Assembly (NCBI GenBank): GCA_944391615.1
Contig: CALXUE010000005.1
Span: forward strand, 37,329 to 101,328
From: an uncultured Alphaproteobacteria bacterium
GTDB taxonomy: Bacteria > Pseudomonadota > Alphaproteobacteria > RF32 > CAG-239
DNA: 64,000 nucleotides
Direction of reading: 5' to 3'
Below are positions 36,367 to 45,882 of this stretch, piece by piece; the stretch's first letter is position 1; every line of letters begins with the position of its first letter. A program made the translations under genes and the position numbers. The notes below the pieces were generated by a model. That model searched no databases. It saw only the letters and a program-made list of their open reading frames with translations, and had not been told where the DNA came from.

Positions 36367-36385
36367 GCAAAAAATTATGTTTTTT

Positions 36386-37267
36386 TTATTTTTTTATCTT
36401 CCTTTTTACCAACTCTTTATTTTTCTCTGTTTTTTTGGGTGTGGAAGCTTTCTTTTTTATAGAAGTTTTGGCTGTTTTTGATGAAGGTTCTTTCTTTGCA
36501 ACCTTCTTATTTTCTGGCTCATGTTCTGCCTTTCGACTTCCTTTTAATTTGATAGTTCCCAAATCTATCGCTTCTTCCGATGGTTGAGCGTTATATTTCT
36601 TTCTTAACGGAGATAAACCACTCTTGCGAAAACTCTTTAACCTAGCCATTTGTCCCGTTACTTTTAGTTTATTGGTTTTCATCTCCTCTAATATATTTTC
36701 CAGTTCTTCCGGTGTTGCCAAAAAGACGTGTCCGCTTTGGCCATCTGCCCCACGCCAATAAACTTCACATTTGCGGCTGAATGCTCTCAATACGGCCGGT
36801 TCATCTCCGTGTAAATCTCTCGGAAACGGTAAGCGCGGTGCACCATAGGTCATTCCATAAAAGCCGGCTTCTCCCGTATCTCCATAGGGGCCATAGAATC
36901 CATGTATCAAGTTGGTACGCGGCATATCCTTCTTATCAATCAATGCGACTCTTATTGTGGCTTTGTATTTTGTACCGGAATGTTTGACAACCTCAAACAC
37001 ACATGAAGGATGAACGCTATCATAAGGCACAACTGCCTCTGTTCCTACTGATTTATCTGCTCTTAGGCAAAATTCCACACGGCCGGGGGTTTGTTCTTTT
37101 TCGATTAGTTTTTTATATCCATCATCAAAGGCTTGTAAGATTTTTTCAACATCTTCTCGGCTTGTTAATGGCAAGGCTTTAGGACCGATTTCTACCGAAT
37201 CTGAATTACTGTATTTTCTCAATAATTCTTCTCTGTTTGCGGATGCTTGAAACTTTAATTTTGGCAT
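36386..37267 (-). CDS. Unknown basic protein with Lys-rich tail
   Basis: The 293-residue protein starts at ATG 37267 behind GGGAG; the frame extends to 37300 without a ribosome site. Residues 1-205 look like a folded domain with Gly/Tyr/Pro-rich turns (HGFYGPYGDTGEAGFYGMTYG) and RAFSRKCEVYWRGADGQSGHVFLA. The last about 75 residues are highly basic, repeating KK, KPK-like and Ser/Thr (KKVAKKEPSSKTAKTSIKKK), and resemble nucleic-acid-binding or disordered tails. I do not recognise the family. It follows the DnaJ protein after 62 bp, at the end of the flagellar series, but may have its own promoter. Confidence 0.7.
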   Translation of the reverse strand: MPKLKFQASANREELLRKYSNSDSVEIGPKALPLTSREDVEKILQAFDDGYKKLIEKEQTPGRVEFCLRADKSVGTEAVVPYDSVHPSCVFEVVKHSGTKYKATIRVALIDKKDMPRTNLIHGFYGPYGDTGEAGFYGMTYGAPRLPFPRDLHGDEPAVLRAFSRKCEVYWRGADGQSGHVFLATPEELENILEEMKTNKLKVTGQMARLKSFRKSGLSPLRKKYNAQPSEEAIDLGTIKLKGSRKAEHEPENKKVAKKEPSSKTAKTSIKKKASTPKKTEKNKELVKRKIKK

Positions 37268-37329
37268 ATTTTTTCTCCCTTTGGTTGGATGTGATTTCAT
37301 TTTAACGGCACTTTTCTATCGTGTCAATC

Positions 37330-38481
37330 TTATTGCACGGCCTTATATATTTTGCTGTTTTCCGGTATGTGTTTTCCGACTCCTTTTTCTAGATATTCTT
37401 TTTCTACAAAGCCCATATCGCCATTATCCAGCATTATTCTATACCAGCTGTTATCAGGTGTCATACCTGTTAATCTTACGGTGGTTTGGTCTGTTAGGTA
37501 AGTCATTGTGTCAAATCTCTCTGAGGGACCATACAAGACTTTTGCTGTATACCCGCTTTTGATATGATACAGCATTTTTTCATCTTCTATATCTACCGGA
37601 ATATCAAATATTTTTGAAACAACCATATCATCCACGCTGTTGCCACCTCTTTGCCCTCTGACTTCTTGATAATAATCTATAATGCTTTTATCACCCTTAT
37701 TTTGCGGTAGCAGACTCCCTGCCGCAAATATTCCAATTATAATCACTAAAAGTGTAGGTACTGCGTATTGCCATTTTTTTAATTGTTTTTCATTCCATTT
37801 GGTAGCTATTAAATTTTCTTTCAATGGGAGTTCTTTAATAAACTTATCCAACAAATATTCATCTTCCTGCGCCACATATTCTTTAGCTTGTTCGGCACAA
37901 ACCCCTGCTTCTTTATATTTTTTTTCTTGCTGATAAGCCAAAGCATTGTGTATAAGCAACTTTTTGTTGGACGCTCTAGAATTCTTTTCGACTTGCAGAT
38001 TGTATTTTATCACTTGGATGTTTTGAACGAATCCTTTGATACTCCACCAACCCAAAAGCCAATTTATTAGTCCGGCGCGAAACATTATTGCTGGTGCTTG
38101 AGACATATTACAAATTTTTTTATGATGCTCTCGTTTATACCCATATCCCATACCAATCATCGTGTCATATTCAATACAACGCAGTTCTGTGCTTTCTTTT
38201 TTATCTTCTCCGGTGATGATTTTTAAGGCAAAGATATCCGGCAAGTTTTCGCCCTCATACGCCATACTCGCCAAATCATACGTCAGGCGCTTATTTTCAT
38301 CGCTCAAAACATCATAAGCAACTGAGATTTTTTGAAAGACTTCCAGTGCATTTTCTGCTTTATTATAATCCGGATGCCATTTTTTGGCTTGTTCTCGATA
38401 ATGCTCTTTTATTTCTGCCGCTGTGGCCGTATGCTCTACGCCCAATATTTGATAGTAGCCAAAACCATCATATTTGCTCAT
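37330..38481 (-). CDS. Membrane-anchored DnaJ-domain protein with C-terminal SH3-like region
   Basis: The 383-residue protein has a J-domain at residues 1-70 (YYQILGVEHTATAAEIKEHYREQ, KKWHPDYNK with the HPD motif, SVAYDVLSDENKR), so it can stimulate an Hsp70. A middle region of about 120 residues includes a weakly hydrophobic WLLGWWSIKGFV stretch. One strong membrane helix lies at about 235-257 (YAVPTLLVIIIGIFAAGSL). After it, residues about 300-375 resemble a bacterial SH3 domain (GYTAKVLYGPSERFDTMTYL, WYRIMLDNGDMGFVEKEYL). The start overlaps the end of the fliK-like gene by 4 bp (ATGA), so it is translationally coupled to the flagellar series. The role is unknown. Confidence 0.82.
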   Translation of the reverse strand: MSKYDGFGYYQILGVEHTATAAEIKEHYREQAKKWHPDYNKAENALEVFQKISVAYDVLSDENKRLTYDLASMAYEGENLPDIFALKIITGEDKKESTELRCIEYDTMIGMGYGYKREHHKKICNMSQAPAIMFRAGLINWLLGWWSIKGFVQNIQVIKYNLQVEKNSRASNKKLLIHNALAYQQEKKYKEAGVCAEQAKEYVAQEDEYLLDKFIKELPLKENLIATKWNEKQLKKWQYAVPTLLVIIIGIFAAGSLLPQNKGDKSIIDYYQEVRGQRGGNSVDDMVVSKIFDIPVDIEDEKMLYHIKSGYTAKVLYGPSERFDTMTYLTDQTTVRLTGMTPDNSWYRIMLDNGDMGFVEKEYLEKGVGKHIPENSKIYKAVQ

Positions 38482-40157
38482 ACAAAAATTCCTTGTCCTA
38501 AATTCTCTGTCGTATCATCTTCCCACGGTTTGATGAAATTTTCTTTAAGATTTATTTTTATTGTGCCGGCATAATTTAAATTTTCTAATGTTGTTTTGTA
38601 CAACCTCATAATATGGCTGTAAATATCTTCTTCTAACTGTTTTTCGGTTCTGATTATCAAGTCAAAGCGGCGTTTTTCTTCTATTGCCAAGCCGTCAAAC
38701 TGAAATTTTCCCAGTCGAGAAAAATTGGTTTCAAGCACAAAGCGCGTGCTCTTTTCTTGTGGTTTTGTTTTTTTATTTCTACCTTCTTCTTCTGTTTCTT
38801 CTTGCTGTTTTTTGATTGATAGTTTCATATTGTCAATCATTTCTCCGCTCATAACGGGAATTTCTATCATGCGCCAACGCCCCGTATCTTTGACTGCATT
38901 TTCTATAGCCAACTGGGCTATATTTAATGTTTGTTGTCCTTGCGGCGTGGACTGCAATTCGGCAACTTCAGCTCTTCCCAACCAATGCTTGGCATCTTCT
39001 TTAACTGCAGCTTTGACGAATCCGATTATATTGCTTAAAAAATTTTTGCTTTCTGCTATCGGCATTTTATTTTGAGTAACTGGATTTTCCTGCAAAATTT
39101 TATATATTTCTTTTAATTCCGGCTCTGTCACATTAATTGTTTTCAAAACGTCTTTATGGGGCGAATCTTTAATCTGCAGAAACTCTAAAACATCTTTTAG
39201 GCCTAATTTTTCGTTTGGGACTATATCCAAAACATTTAGCTGCAAATTTATTCCCTCTGCTAACTTGACGGCTTCTTCCGGAAAAACATTTCCTAACGGG
39301 GTTTTGAACACCGTGGTTTGTGGATATGCCTCCGTTTTGGCAGGAAGAATTTTTACCCCTTCCAAGGCTGATAAAATGCCGTTGCTGATTTCTTTTGGCG
39401 GTTGCGAAGAACTCAATAAGCCTTTGATATTTTCTTTTATAATTTGCGCTTGTTCGACAACTTGTTTTATCGGAACTTCTATATTTTTTGAGAACTCAAC
39501 CGACACATCCGGAAGCTCTTTTAAAACCGCTTGCAACTTATCCGGTGTAATTAATGTTTCTTGTGCGATGTTTTTGACTATATTTTCAAGCTTCAACGGT
39601 GCAAGCGGTATTTTGGTTTCTGTTTGCACTTGATTGGTGATTACATTTTGCGGAGCTTGGGCTTGTACTTGAATTGGCGTTTCTTGCGGACGCGGATTGT
39701 TCACACTTATATTGGCATCTCCTTTCAGAGCTGTCTGTACTTGGAACTCAATTTCTGTATTTTGCAAAGAGCTCACTTTTACTTGCAATATACTGCTGTC
39801 TTTTAACGCCGCCGCATTCAGCTTGATATCTTTTAAGGGTATTTCTACCGTATTTTTATCCGGAAGGGTTACTTTGACCTTAATCTCTGTGGTTTGAGGC
39901 GTAATTTGCTGTTGCGGTTTTTGTATCTCTGTTGGTTGCTTTAGATTTATTATTTCTTGTCCGCTATCTTGTTGTGGTGTTAACCCTGTCTGTTCGCTTT
40001 TTGCTATGCTCTCGATAAACTCTAAAGTCAAAACATCATTAACGTTTAAGCTACCAACGTTTAACGGGGGTAATTTTATACTCCCCATATTTATATCTAC
40101 GGAAGAAGCCGGCGGTCTTATTTCTCCTGATATTATCGGTGATACAAAATTGCTCAT
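38478..40157 (-). CDS. FliK-like flagellar hook-length control protein
   Basis: The 559-residue protein has a low-complexity N-terminal two thirds, rich in Gln, Pro, Thr and Val (KQPTEIQKPQQQITPQTTEI), with extended repeats of about 80 residues. A compact C-terminal domain (about 440-545) contains the pattern SRLGKFQFDGLAIEEKRRFDLIIRTE and LYKTTLENLNYAGTIKINL. The two-part plan, long unstructured ruler plus C-terminal domain, and the position within a flagellar export cluster are those of FliK. Sequence similarity to known FliK proteins is weak as read. It is preceded by flhG after 28 bp and overlaps dnaJ. It could instead be an unrelated flagellar accessory protein. Confidence 0.6.
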   Translation of the reverse strand: MSNFVSPIISGEIRPPASSVDINMGSIKLPPLNVGSLNVNDVLTLEFIESIAKSEQTGLTPQQDSGQEIINLKQPTEIQKPQQQITPQTTEIKVKVTLPDKNTVEIPLKDIKLNAAALKDSSILQVKVSSLQNTEIEFQVQTALKGDANISVNNPRPQETPIQVQAQAPQNVITNQVQTETKIPLAPLKLENIVKNIAQETLITPDKLQAVLKELPDVSVEFSKNIEVPIKQVVEQAQIIKENIKGLLSSSQPPKEISNGILSALEGVKILPAKTEAYPQTTVFKTPLGNVFPEEAVKLAEGINLQLNVLDIVPNEKLGLKDVLEFLQIKDSPHKDVLKTINVTEPELKEIYKILQENPVTQNKMPIAESKNFLSNIIGFVKAAVKEDAKHWLGRAEVAELQSTPQGQQTLNIAQLAIENAVKDTGRWRMIEIPVMSGEMIDNMKLSIKKQQEETEEEGRNKKTKPQEKSTRFVLETNFSRLGKFQFDGLAIEEKRRFDLIIRTEKQLEEDIYSHIMRLYKTTLENLNYAGTIKINLKENFIKPWEDDTTENLGQGIFV

Positions 40158-40185
40158 CTTCCTTCCCCTTATGTTTTGTTTTTAT

Positions 40186-40998
40186 TTATAGCATTCTTAA
40201 CAAGCGTCGCGCAATTTTTATGACATCTTCCGCCGCCTCGGATGTTGGATAACGGCTAATCAACGGCAGCTGATTTCTTATTGCATCACGTATGCGCGCA
40301 TCCCTCCTGATTATTCCTAACAACGGAGGGTCGATATGCAAAAATGTTTTGCACGCTTTGGACAATGTATCATAGGTTCTTTGTCCCTCTCTTTCTGTGT
40401 TGGCCTGATTGACAACTATAAATATCTCTTGCTTGGGATATTGCATCGTCATTATCTTTATATATGCATAAGCATCGGTTAATGAGGTTGGTTCATCCGT
40501 ACACAAAACAATTATTTTTTGCGCCAGGCTTGATAATATTCTTATTGGCTTTTCTACCCCTGCCCCCATATCTAATATCACTTTATCGTAATTTGTAGAT
40601 ACCAGATTTAAATCTTCTCCCAAAATTTGTAATCGTCCTATCGGCATTGATGATAAACCGGCTGACCCTGAGCGTCCAGCTATCACGTCAAAGCGTCCTT
40701 TATCGCTATGGGTTATAACCTGATTGAGGGTCTTTTCGCCACTGATAACATCTCCTAAGTCATGTTCTACCATCAAGCCTAATTGGATATCTACATTGGC
40801 TAACCCTAAGTCTCCGTCAAACAGCAAAACGCGTTGTTTATAGCCAGCCAAGGCCTGCGACAAGGTGATTGAAAACCATGTTTTGCCGACTCCGCCTTTG
40901 CCTGAGGCGACAGCTATCATATTGCGACCGCTTGCGGCTCTTTCCGGAATAACGCCTCTTGGCATAATTTTGGGTTCTGTGTTTGTTTCTTCAACCAT
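40186..40998 (-). CDS. flhG: Flagellar number regulator FlhG (MinD-like ATPase)
   Basis: The 270-residue ParA/MinD-type ATPase sets flagellar number with FlhF. The deviant Walker A VASGKGGVGKTWF lies at about 27-39, with DGDLGLANVDIQLGL, and VILDMGAG as the catalytic region. The C-terminal end (KIARRLLRML) could act as a membrane-targeting amphipathic helix. It begins 12 bp after flhF ends; the two genes are normally paired. The Thr after the P-loop Lys is followed by Trp, where Thr or Ser is usual (GKTW for GKTT), a small oddity near the Mg site. Confidence 0.9.
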   Translation of the reverse strand: MVEETNTEPKIMPRGVIPERAASGRNMIAVASGKGGVGKTWFSITLSQALAGYKQRVLLFDGDLGLANVDIQLGLMVEHDLGDVISGEKTLNQVITHSDKGRFDVIAGRSGSAGLSSMPIGRLQILGEDLNLVSTNYDKVILDMGAGVEKPIRILSSLAQKIIVLCTDEPTSLTDAYAYIKIMTMQYPKQEIFIVVNQANTEREGQRTYDTLSKACKTFLHIDPPLLGIIRRDARIRDAIRNQLPLISRYPTSEAAEDVIKIARRLLRML

Positions 40999-41010
40999 TT
41001 TTCCCTCTCT

Positions 41011-41976
41011 TTATTTGGCTGTCGGTAAAAGCAATTTGCATAATGCATTTGCATCTATTTTGGCTATGCCCTGCACTATTGATGCACTTACGCCCGCTGC
41101 ACCTAGTTTCATTTGGCAGACATCCGCTATTGAAATAATACTCCCGATACGCCGCGATAAATCCAGTCTTGTCGGGAGCAAGCATTCGGCACCAATTTTC
41201 TTAAATACTTCCGATATCTCTACCGCGTCTGCCGCATTTCTGCCGGCATCCATCGTCATTATTTTTTCTGACTTGTTCAAGACCTTGGTATATGAATGTA
41301 TTCTTTCAACCTCTTCTTTGATAAACGGATTTATTCCCGGTGTGTCTATCAATACAAAGTTATATTCTCTGGTTGACAACATGGCTCGATTGTATAGTTT
41401 ATCCCTATCACCTTCAAAGAAAAACGGAACATCCAATATCTTGGCAAATGCTTGTAATTGTTTGTTTGCTCCGGCTCGAACATTGTCACAGCTGATAATG
41501 CAACTTGAAATTTTTTTTAACTTTGCCTGTGTGGCGACTTTGGCTATGGCTGTTGACTTGCCGCTGCCCGATATGCCCATAAATAATTTCAATGGTTTGG
41601 TTCTATCCAACATATTATAGTATCTATAACTTTCGGCCAAATCTTTTGCCAATAAAGATTGTGCATTTCCGCCTCCTTGGTTAAAATACAGTCGTCTTAC
41701 TCTTGCCAAAATTCCTTCGCTTACGGCCGGTAAAACCCCGTGGTAACTCAAGCTCTCTCTTATTTTGCTTTCATCAAACTCTTGAACCGGCGGGAGTTTT
41801 TCTATTTTCTCATTTCGGTCAAAATCAAAATCTGCATCTTCCACCGCTGCGGTTATTTTGATACCGCCGTCTTGCGTGCTCTCTGTATTTAGAATAATTG
41901 CGTCCGCACCCAAAGCCCTTTTGACCTGCTGCAGCGCGTCACTCATATTTGTTCCGATAAATGTTTTCAGCCGCAT
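41011..41976 (-). CDS. flhF: SRP-type GTPase FlhF
   Basis: The 321-residue SRP-family GTPase places flagella at the pole. The short basic N-terminus (MRLKTFIGTNMSDALQQVKRALGADAIIL) is the family's B domain start. An N domain follows, then a G domain with P-loop MGISGSGKSTAIAKVA (about 133-148), ISCDNVRAGANKQL, and LIDTPGINPF. The G1 loop reads GISGSGKST rather than the common G-x-x-G-x-GKTT. The protein is shorter than many FlhF proteins (about 390-450), with a compact linker. It lies between flhA and flhG with very short gaps. Confidence 0.9.
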   Translation of the reverse strand: MRLKTFIGTNMSDALQQVKRALGADAIILNTESTQDGGIKITAAVEDADFDFDRNEKIEKLPPVQEFDESKIRESLSYHGVLPAVSEGILARVRRLYFNQGGGNAQSLLAKDLAESYRYYNMLDRTKPLKLFMGISGSGKSTAIAKVATQAKLKKISSCIISCDNVRAGANKQLQAFAKILDVPFFFEGDRDKLYNRAMLSTREYNFVLIDTPGINPFIKEEVERIHSYTKVLNKSEKIMTMDAGRNAADAVEISEVFKKIGAECLLPTRLDLSRRIGSIISIADVCQMKLGAAGVSASIVQGIAKIDANALCKLLLPTAK

Positions 41977-41986
41977 CTATATCTTC

Positions 41987-44110
41987 CTATATTTGACCGA
42001 CTGTTTTGATTTTGGCTTTGGGATAAATTTCGTTTTGCGACATAACGACTGTCATCGGCCGGAATCTTTCAATAATTGAACGCACAAACGGTCTGATATT
42101 CGGGCTGGTCAGTAAAACCCCTGTTTCTCCTTTTATGGCCAAATCTTCCATGACTGTTCGAACCTTGCTGATAAATCCTTGCAAAGCTGTCGGTGCCATG
42201 GCCAACTGGCGTTCATCTCCCTCTCCGACTATTGCTTCGGCAAAAGCTTGTTCCCATTGCGGGGATAATGTTACTAACGGAATTATGCCCGCATCATTGG
42301 TGTTGGCATTGGATATTTGTCGTGCCAAGCGCGTTCTGACATGTTCGGTTATCATCATCAGACTTCTTGTCGAGGCGACTGCTTCCGATATTCCCTCCAA
42401 TATGGTCGGCAAATCTCTTATTGAAACACGCTCTTGCAACAGATTTTGCAAAACTCTTTGTATCGCACCTATTGTTACTTTATTCGGAACAAGCTCTTTT
42501 ACTAATTTTTGTTGTTCTTTATCCATTTCATCCAGAAGTTTTTGCGTCTCTGCATATGACAATAGCTCCGGCATATTATCTTTGACCAACTCGGTGATAT
42601 GCGTGGTTACAACCGTGGCCGGATCAACTACCGTATAACCTCTGAACATGGCTTCTTCTCTGTATGATGGATTTATCCACATGGCTTTTAAGCCAAAGGT
42701 CGGCTCAAATGTATTTTCTCCAGGAAGTGAAATCGGCTCGCCTTTCGGATCCATTACCAATAACTGTGTCGGCCTTAACTCTCCCTTGCCTGATTTGACC
42801 TCTTTAATATATATATTATATTCATTCGGCGGCAGCTGCATATTATCTTGTATACGAATTGAGGGCATAACAAAACCCAACTCCACTGCTAAAGACCTTC
42901 TTAATGCCTTAATCTGGTCGGTTAGCTTGCGGTTGTTTTGTTCATTTACCAATGGTAACAGACCATAGCCTATCTCCAGTCTGATTAAATCTATCTTTAA
43001 GGCATTGGCTATTGGTTCGTCCGCGGCTTTGGCTATGGCGGTTTGTTTCTTTTCTTCCTCCTTCATCTCCGCCAATTTGGCCTTGGCTACCTGCTGCTGT
43101 TTGTTTAGATAATACGCCGTCGCTCCTGTCAAGGCTGCCAACATCACAAACGGTAATGTCGGTGTTCCGGGGAGCATGCCCAAACATACAGCCAAAAATG
43201 AGCTCATACCCAAAGCTTTTGGATAGTTGGATACTTGTGAAAACAGAACTTTGTCCGTTGCGTCCGTCATACCGGCTTTTGAAACCAATATACCTGCCGA
43301 TACGGATATTATCAGTGCAGGAACTTGTGAAACCAAACCATCGCCCACCGTCAAACGTGTGTATGTTTCTGCCGCATCGGCAAAGCTCATATGATTTTGA
43401 ACCATACCGATTATCATACCGGCTATAATGTTAATAAACGTAATTATCAAACCGGCTATGGCATCTCCTCTTACGAATTTTGAGGCACCATCCATGGCTC
43501 CGTAAAATGAACTTTCTTTTGACAAATCTTCACGGCGGGCACGCGCCTCATCTTCAGTTATCAAGCCTGACGACAAATCGGCGTCTATGGCCATTTGCTT
43601 GCCGGGCATGGCATCCAACGCAAATCTTGCTGCTACTTCTGCTATGCGGCCCGAACCTTTGGTAATAACCACAAAGTTTACAATAACCAATATTGCAAAT
43701 ACTATCACTCCGATTATAAAGTTATTACCCATTATAAAGCCGCCAAATGCCTTAATCACCTCACCGGCTGCGTCAGGTCCCGTATAGCCCTCGGCCAATA
43801 TTAATCTGGTGGAGGCCAAGTTTAAGGATAATCGGTACAAGGTTGTTATCAACAAAACTAACGGAAAAGAGTTAAACTCATTTGGCTTTTCAATAAATAT
43901 GGCGGTCATCAAAACTAAGCAGGAAACCGTTATTGACAATGCTAAAGCTATATCCAGCAGCCATGCAGGCATCGGCATTATCAAAATTACCAGCATTAAA
44001 ATTATTCCAAACGCAAACAGCAAATCACCTCTGTGCGTGGCATTATGCAAAATCTCTCTTATAGATTTGCCGCCAAATAGTGAACCTCCCTTTTGCGTTT
44101 GTTTTGCCAT
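41987..44110 (-). CDS. flhA: Flagellar export gate protein FlhA
   Basis: The 707-residue inner-membrane protein forms the nonameric gate of the flagellar type III export apparatus. Residues about 25-335 hold eight hydrophobic helices (ITVSCLVLMTAIFI, FIIGVIVFAILVIVNFVVIT) and the conserved FHIPEP-like loop region (RIAEVAARFALDAMPGKQMAIDADL). The cytoplasmic domain from about 360 has IEIGYGLLPLVNEQ-like IRLEIGYGLLPLV and a C-terminal chaperone-docking region. The length is typical (about 690-710). It lies between flbD and flhF. Confidence 0.96.
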   Translation of the reverse strand: MAKQTQKGGSLFGGKSIREILHNATHRGDLLFAFGIILMLVILIMPMPAWLLDIALALSITVSCLVLMTAIFIEKPNEFNSFPLVLLITTLYRLSLNLASTRLILAEGYTGPDAAGEVIKAFGGFIMGNNFIIGVIVFAILVIVNFVVITKGSGRIAEVAARFALDAMPGKQMAIDADLSSGLITEDEARARREDLSKESSFYGAMDGASKFVRGDAIAGLIITFINIIAGMIIGMVQNHMSFADAAETYTRLTVGDGLVSQVPALIISVSAGILVSKAGMTDATDKVLFSQVSNYPKALGMSSFLAVCLGMLPGTPTLPFVMLAALTGATAYYLNKQQQVAKAKLAEMKEEEKKQTAIAKAADEPIANALKIDLIRLEIGYGLLPLVNEQNNRKLTDQIKALRRSLAVELGFVMPSIRIQDNMQLPPNEYNIYIKEVKSGKGELRPTQLLVMDPKGEPISLPGENTFEPTFGLKAMWINPSYREEAMFRGYTVVDPATVVTTHITELVKDNMPELLSYAETQKLLDEMDKEQQKLVKELVPNKVTIGAIQRVLQNLLQERVSIRDLPTILEGISEAVASTRSLMMITEHVRTRLARQISNANTNDAGIIPLVTLSPQWEQAFAEAIVGEGDERQLAMAPTALQGFISKVRTVMEDLAIKGETGVLLTSPNIRPFVRSIIERFRPMTVVMSQNEIYPKAKIKTVGQI

Positions 44111-44156
44111 TTACCTTTCCTCTTTTATCTGCCGCTTATTTTTTTCTTATTCTTCT

Positions 44157-45482
44157 TTATTCGTGCCCTTTGGGTATGCTTACCCCTTCTTCTTCGTACT
44201 GTTTGAGCTTATTTCTCAATGTACGAATCGATATTCCCAATATATTGGCAGCGACACTTCTGTTGCCCATTGTATGCTTTAGCGTATCTATTATCAGACA
44301 TCTTTCCATGTTGGCTACCGTGCGTCCGACAAACTCTGCTCCGCTCATCTCTTCTCCAACTTCGGGTTTATTAATTACCGAATCGGGATCATTCAAAATG
44401 ATGGAATCTGCCGTTATCTCATCTCCCGTACTCATCAACACTGCGCGGTGGATGGTGTTTTCAAGCTCACGGACATTTCCCGGCCACAGATAATTAAGCA
44501 ACTTTTCTTCTGCCGACTTTGCCAACGGCTTTAGCGGAATTTCGTTTAATTCTGAATATTTTTTTACAAAGTGCTTTGCTAATACTACAATATCATCTTT
44601 TCTTTCTCTTAATGGTGGAATATCTATGTTTACGACATTTAATCTATAATACAAATCTTGGCGAAACATTCCATTTTTTACCGCCTCGGCTAAGTTTCGG
44701 TTGGAGGTTGCTATTATCCTTGTATTTACTTTTATCGGCGTTTTGCCTCCTATTCTATCTATTTCTTTTTCTTGTATCGCTCTTAGCAACTTTGCCTGAA
44801 TCTTGATATCCATTTCGGATATTTCATCTAACAGCAAAGTACCGTCACTTGCCTCTTCAAACTTACCTATCCTTCTGGCAACTGCTCCCGTAAATGCTCC
44901 TTTTTCATATCCGAATAATTCTGACTCCAACAATGTTTCCGGTATGGCGGCGCAGTTCACCGCTACAAACTTTTTATTTGCTCTTTTGGAATTGTCATGA
45001 ATGAATCGTGAAAAAATTTCTTTACCCGTACCGGACTCTCCCGTCAACAAAATATTTGCTTCTGACGGGGCTACTTGCTTGGCTATTTTTAATATACTCT
45101 CTGTTTTTTTATCACCATATATTAACGCATGATTTTCTCTTGTCGCTGCAGCCAATACAGCTCCAATCAACTCCGGATCCGGCGGCAAAGGAATATATTC
45201 TTTTGCGCCTGCCTTAATCGCCTTAACTGCTAATGACGAATCGTTGGCGACGCCGCAGGCTACAACCAAAACATTTATTCTTTCCTGCTCCAAGCTTTGG
45301 ATAAACTTATAGACATCGAGTTTGACATCTATCATCACCAGCTCAATACTTTTGCCTGAGCGCAATATCTCCATTGCCGGACCAATGTCTTCCGCAAGAC
45401 TGACTTGTCCTCCTTGCTCAAGTGCGATTTTACTCGCCGCACCGATTTGTCCTTCCAATGTTCCGACAATGAGAAGCTGCAT
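44157..45482 (-). CDS. flbD: Sigma-54-dependent flagellar regulator FlbD
   Basis: The 441-residue activator has three parts. A receiver-like domain (1-115) has a reduced acidic pocket: the strand reads LVMIDVKLD and no clear DD pair precedes it, so phosphorylation may be lost, as in Caulobacter FlbD. The AAA+ domain (about 130-360) has GESGTGKE, the sigma-54 contact loop GAFTGA in ELFGYEKGAFTGAVARR, and DGTLLLDEISEM. A Fis-like helix-turn-helix is at the C-terminus (NRSVAANILGISIRTLRNKL). It activates sigma-54 flagellar promoters. No rpoN gene is in the window. Its place right after fliN is the Caulobacter arrangement. Confidence 0.92.
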   Translation of the reverse strand: MQLLIVGTLEGQIGAASKIALEQGGQVSLAEDIGPAMEILRSGKSIELVMIDVKLDVYKFIQSLEQERINVLVVACGVANDSSLAVKAIKAGAKEYIPLPPDPELIGAVLAAATRENHALIYGDKKTESILKIAKQVAPSEANILLTGESGTGKEIFSRFIHDNSKRANKKFVAVNCAAIPETLLESELFGYEKGAFTGAVARRIGKFEEASDGTLLLDEISEMDIKIQAKLLRAIQEKEIDRIGGKTPIKVNTRIIATSNRNLAEAVKNGMFRQDLYYRLNVVNIDIPPLRERKDDIVVLAKHFVKKYSELNEIPLKPLAKSAEEKLLNYLWPGNVRELENTIHRAVLMSTGDEITADSIILNDPDSVINKPEVGEEMSGAEFVGRTVANMERCLIIDTLKHTMGNRSVAANILGISIRTLRNKLKQYEEEGVSIPKGHE

Positions 45483-45506
45483 TTATCTTCCTGCCCCCTT
45501 ATTTTT

Positions 45507-45857
45507 TTATTTTACGCTTTTTACTACTTCGGTCATCGTGATGCCAAGCTTGTCATCAACCACAACGACCTCTCCTCTGGCTACAAGATTGTTGTTGACA
45601 TAGATGTCTATGGCTTCTCCAACCTTGCGGTCAAGCTCGATTATTGCGCCCTTATTCAATTTCAACAATTGTGACACGCTCATTTGCGCCTTGCCTAATA
45701 TTGCAGATACTTTTACCGGTATGTCATATACGGGTTCCAGATCTGCCGCTGAACTCGGTATATCAAAATTATCTACACCGCTTTCTTTTTTTAATATCGG
45801 ATCATCATCTCTGGCTTGAGAATCGCCGATTTCATCTAAATTTAAGTTTTCACTCAT
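45507..45857 (-). CDS. fliN: Flagellar motor switch protein FliN
   Basis: The 116-residue protein has an acidic, disordered N-terminus (1-40), followed by a SpoA/FliN domain (about 45-115): VYDIPVKVSAILGKAQMSVSQLLKLNKGAIIELDR with VDIYVNNNLVARGEVVVVDDKLGITMTEV as the usual ending. It forms the C-ring with FliG and FliM; fliM is not in this window. It lies between fliH and flbD with 25-bp gaps. Confidence 0.95.
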   Translation of the reverse strand: MSENLNLDEIGDSQARDDDPILKKESGVDNFDIPSSAADLEPVYDIPVKVSAILGKAQMSVSQLLKLNKGAIIELDRKVGEAIDIYVNNNLVARGEVVVVDDKLGITMTEVVKSVK

Positions 45858-45882
45858 GTTTTACTCCCTTAAAACTTTTTTC

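Noticed and set aside
43012..43428. Long plus-strand open frames opposite flhA, fliG and other flagellar genes
   Set aside because: They are antisense shadows of clearly identified genes with no ribosome sites or recognisable products.
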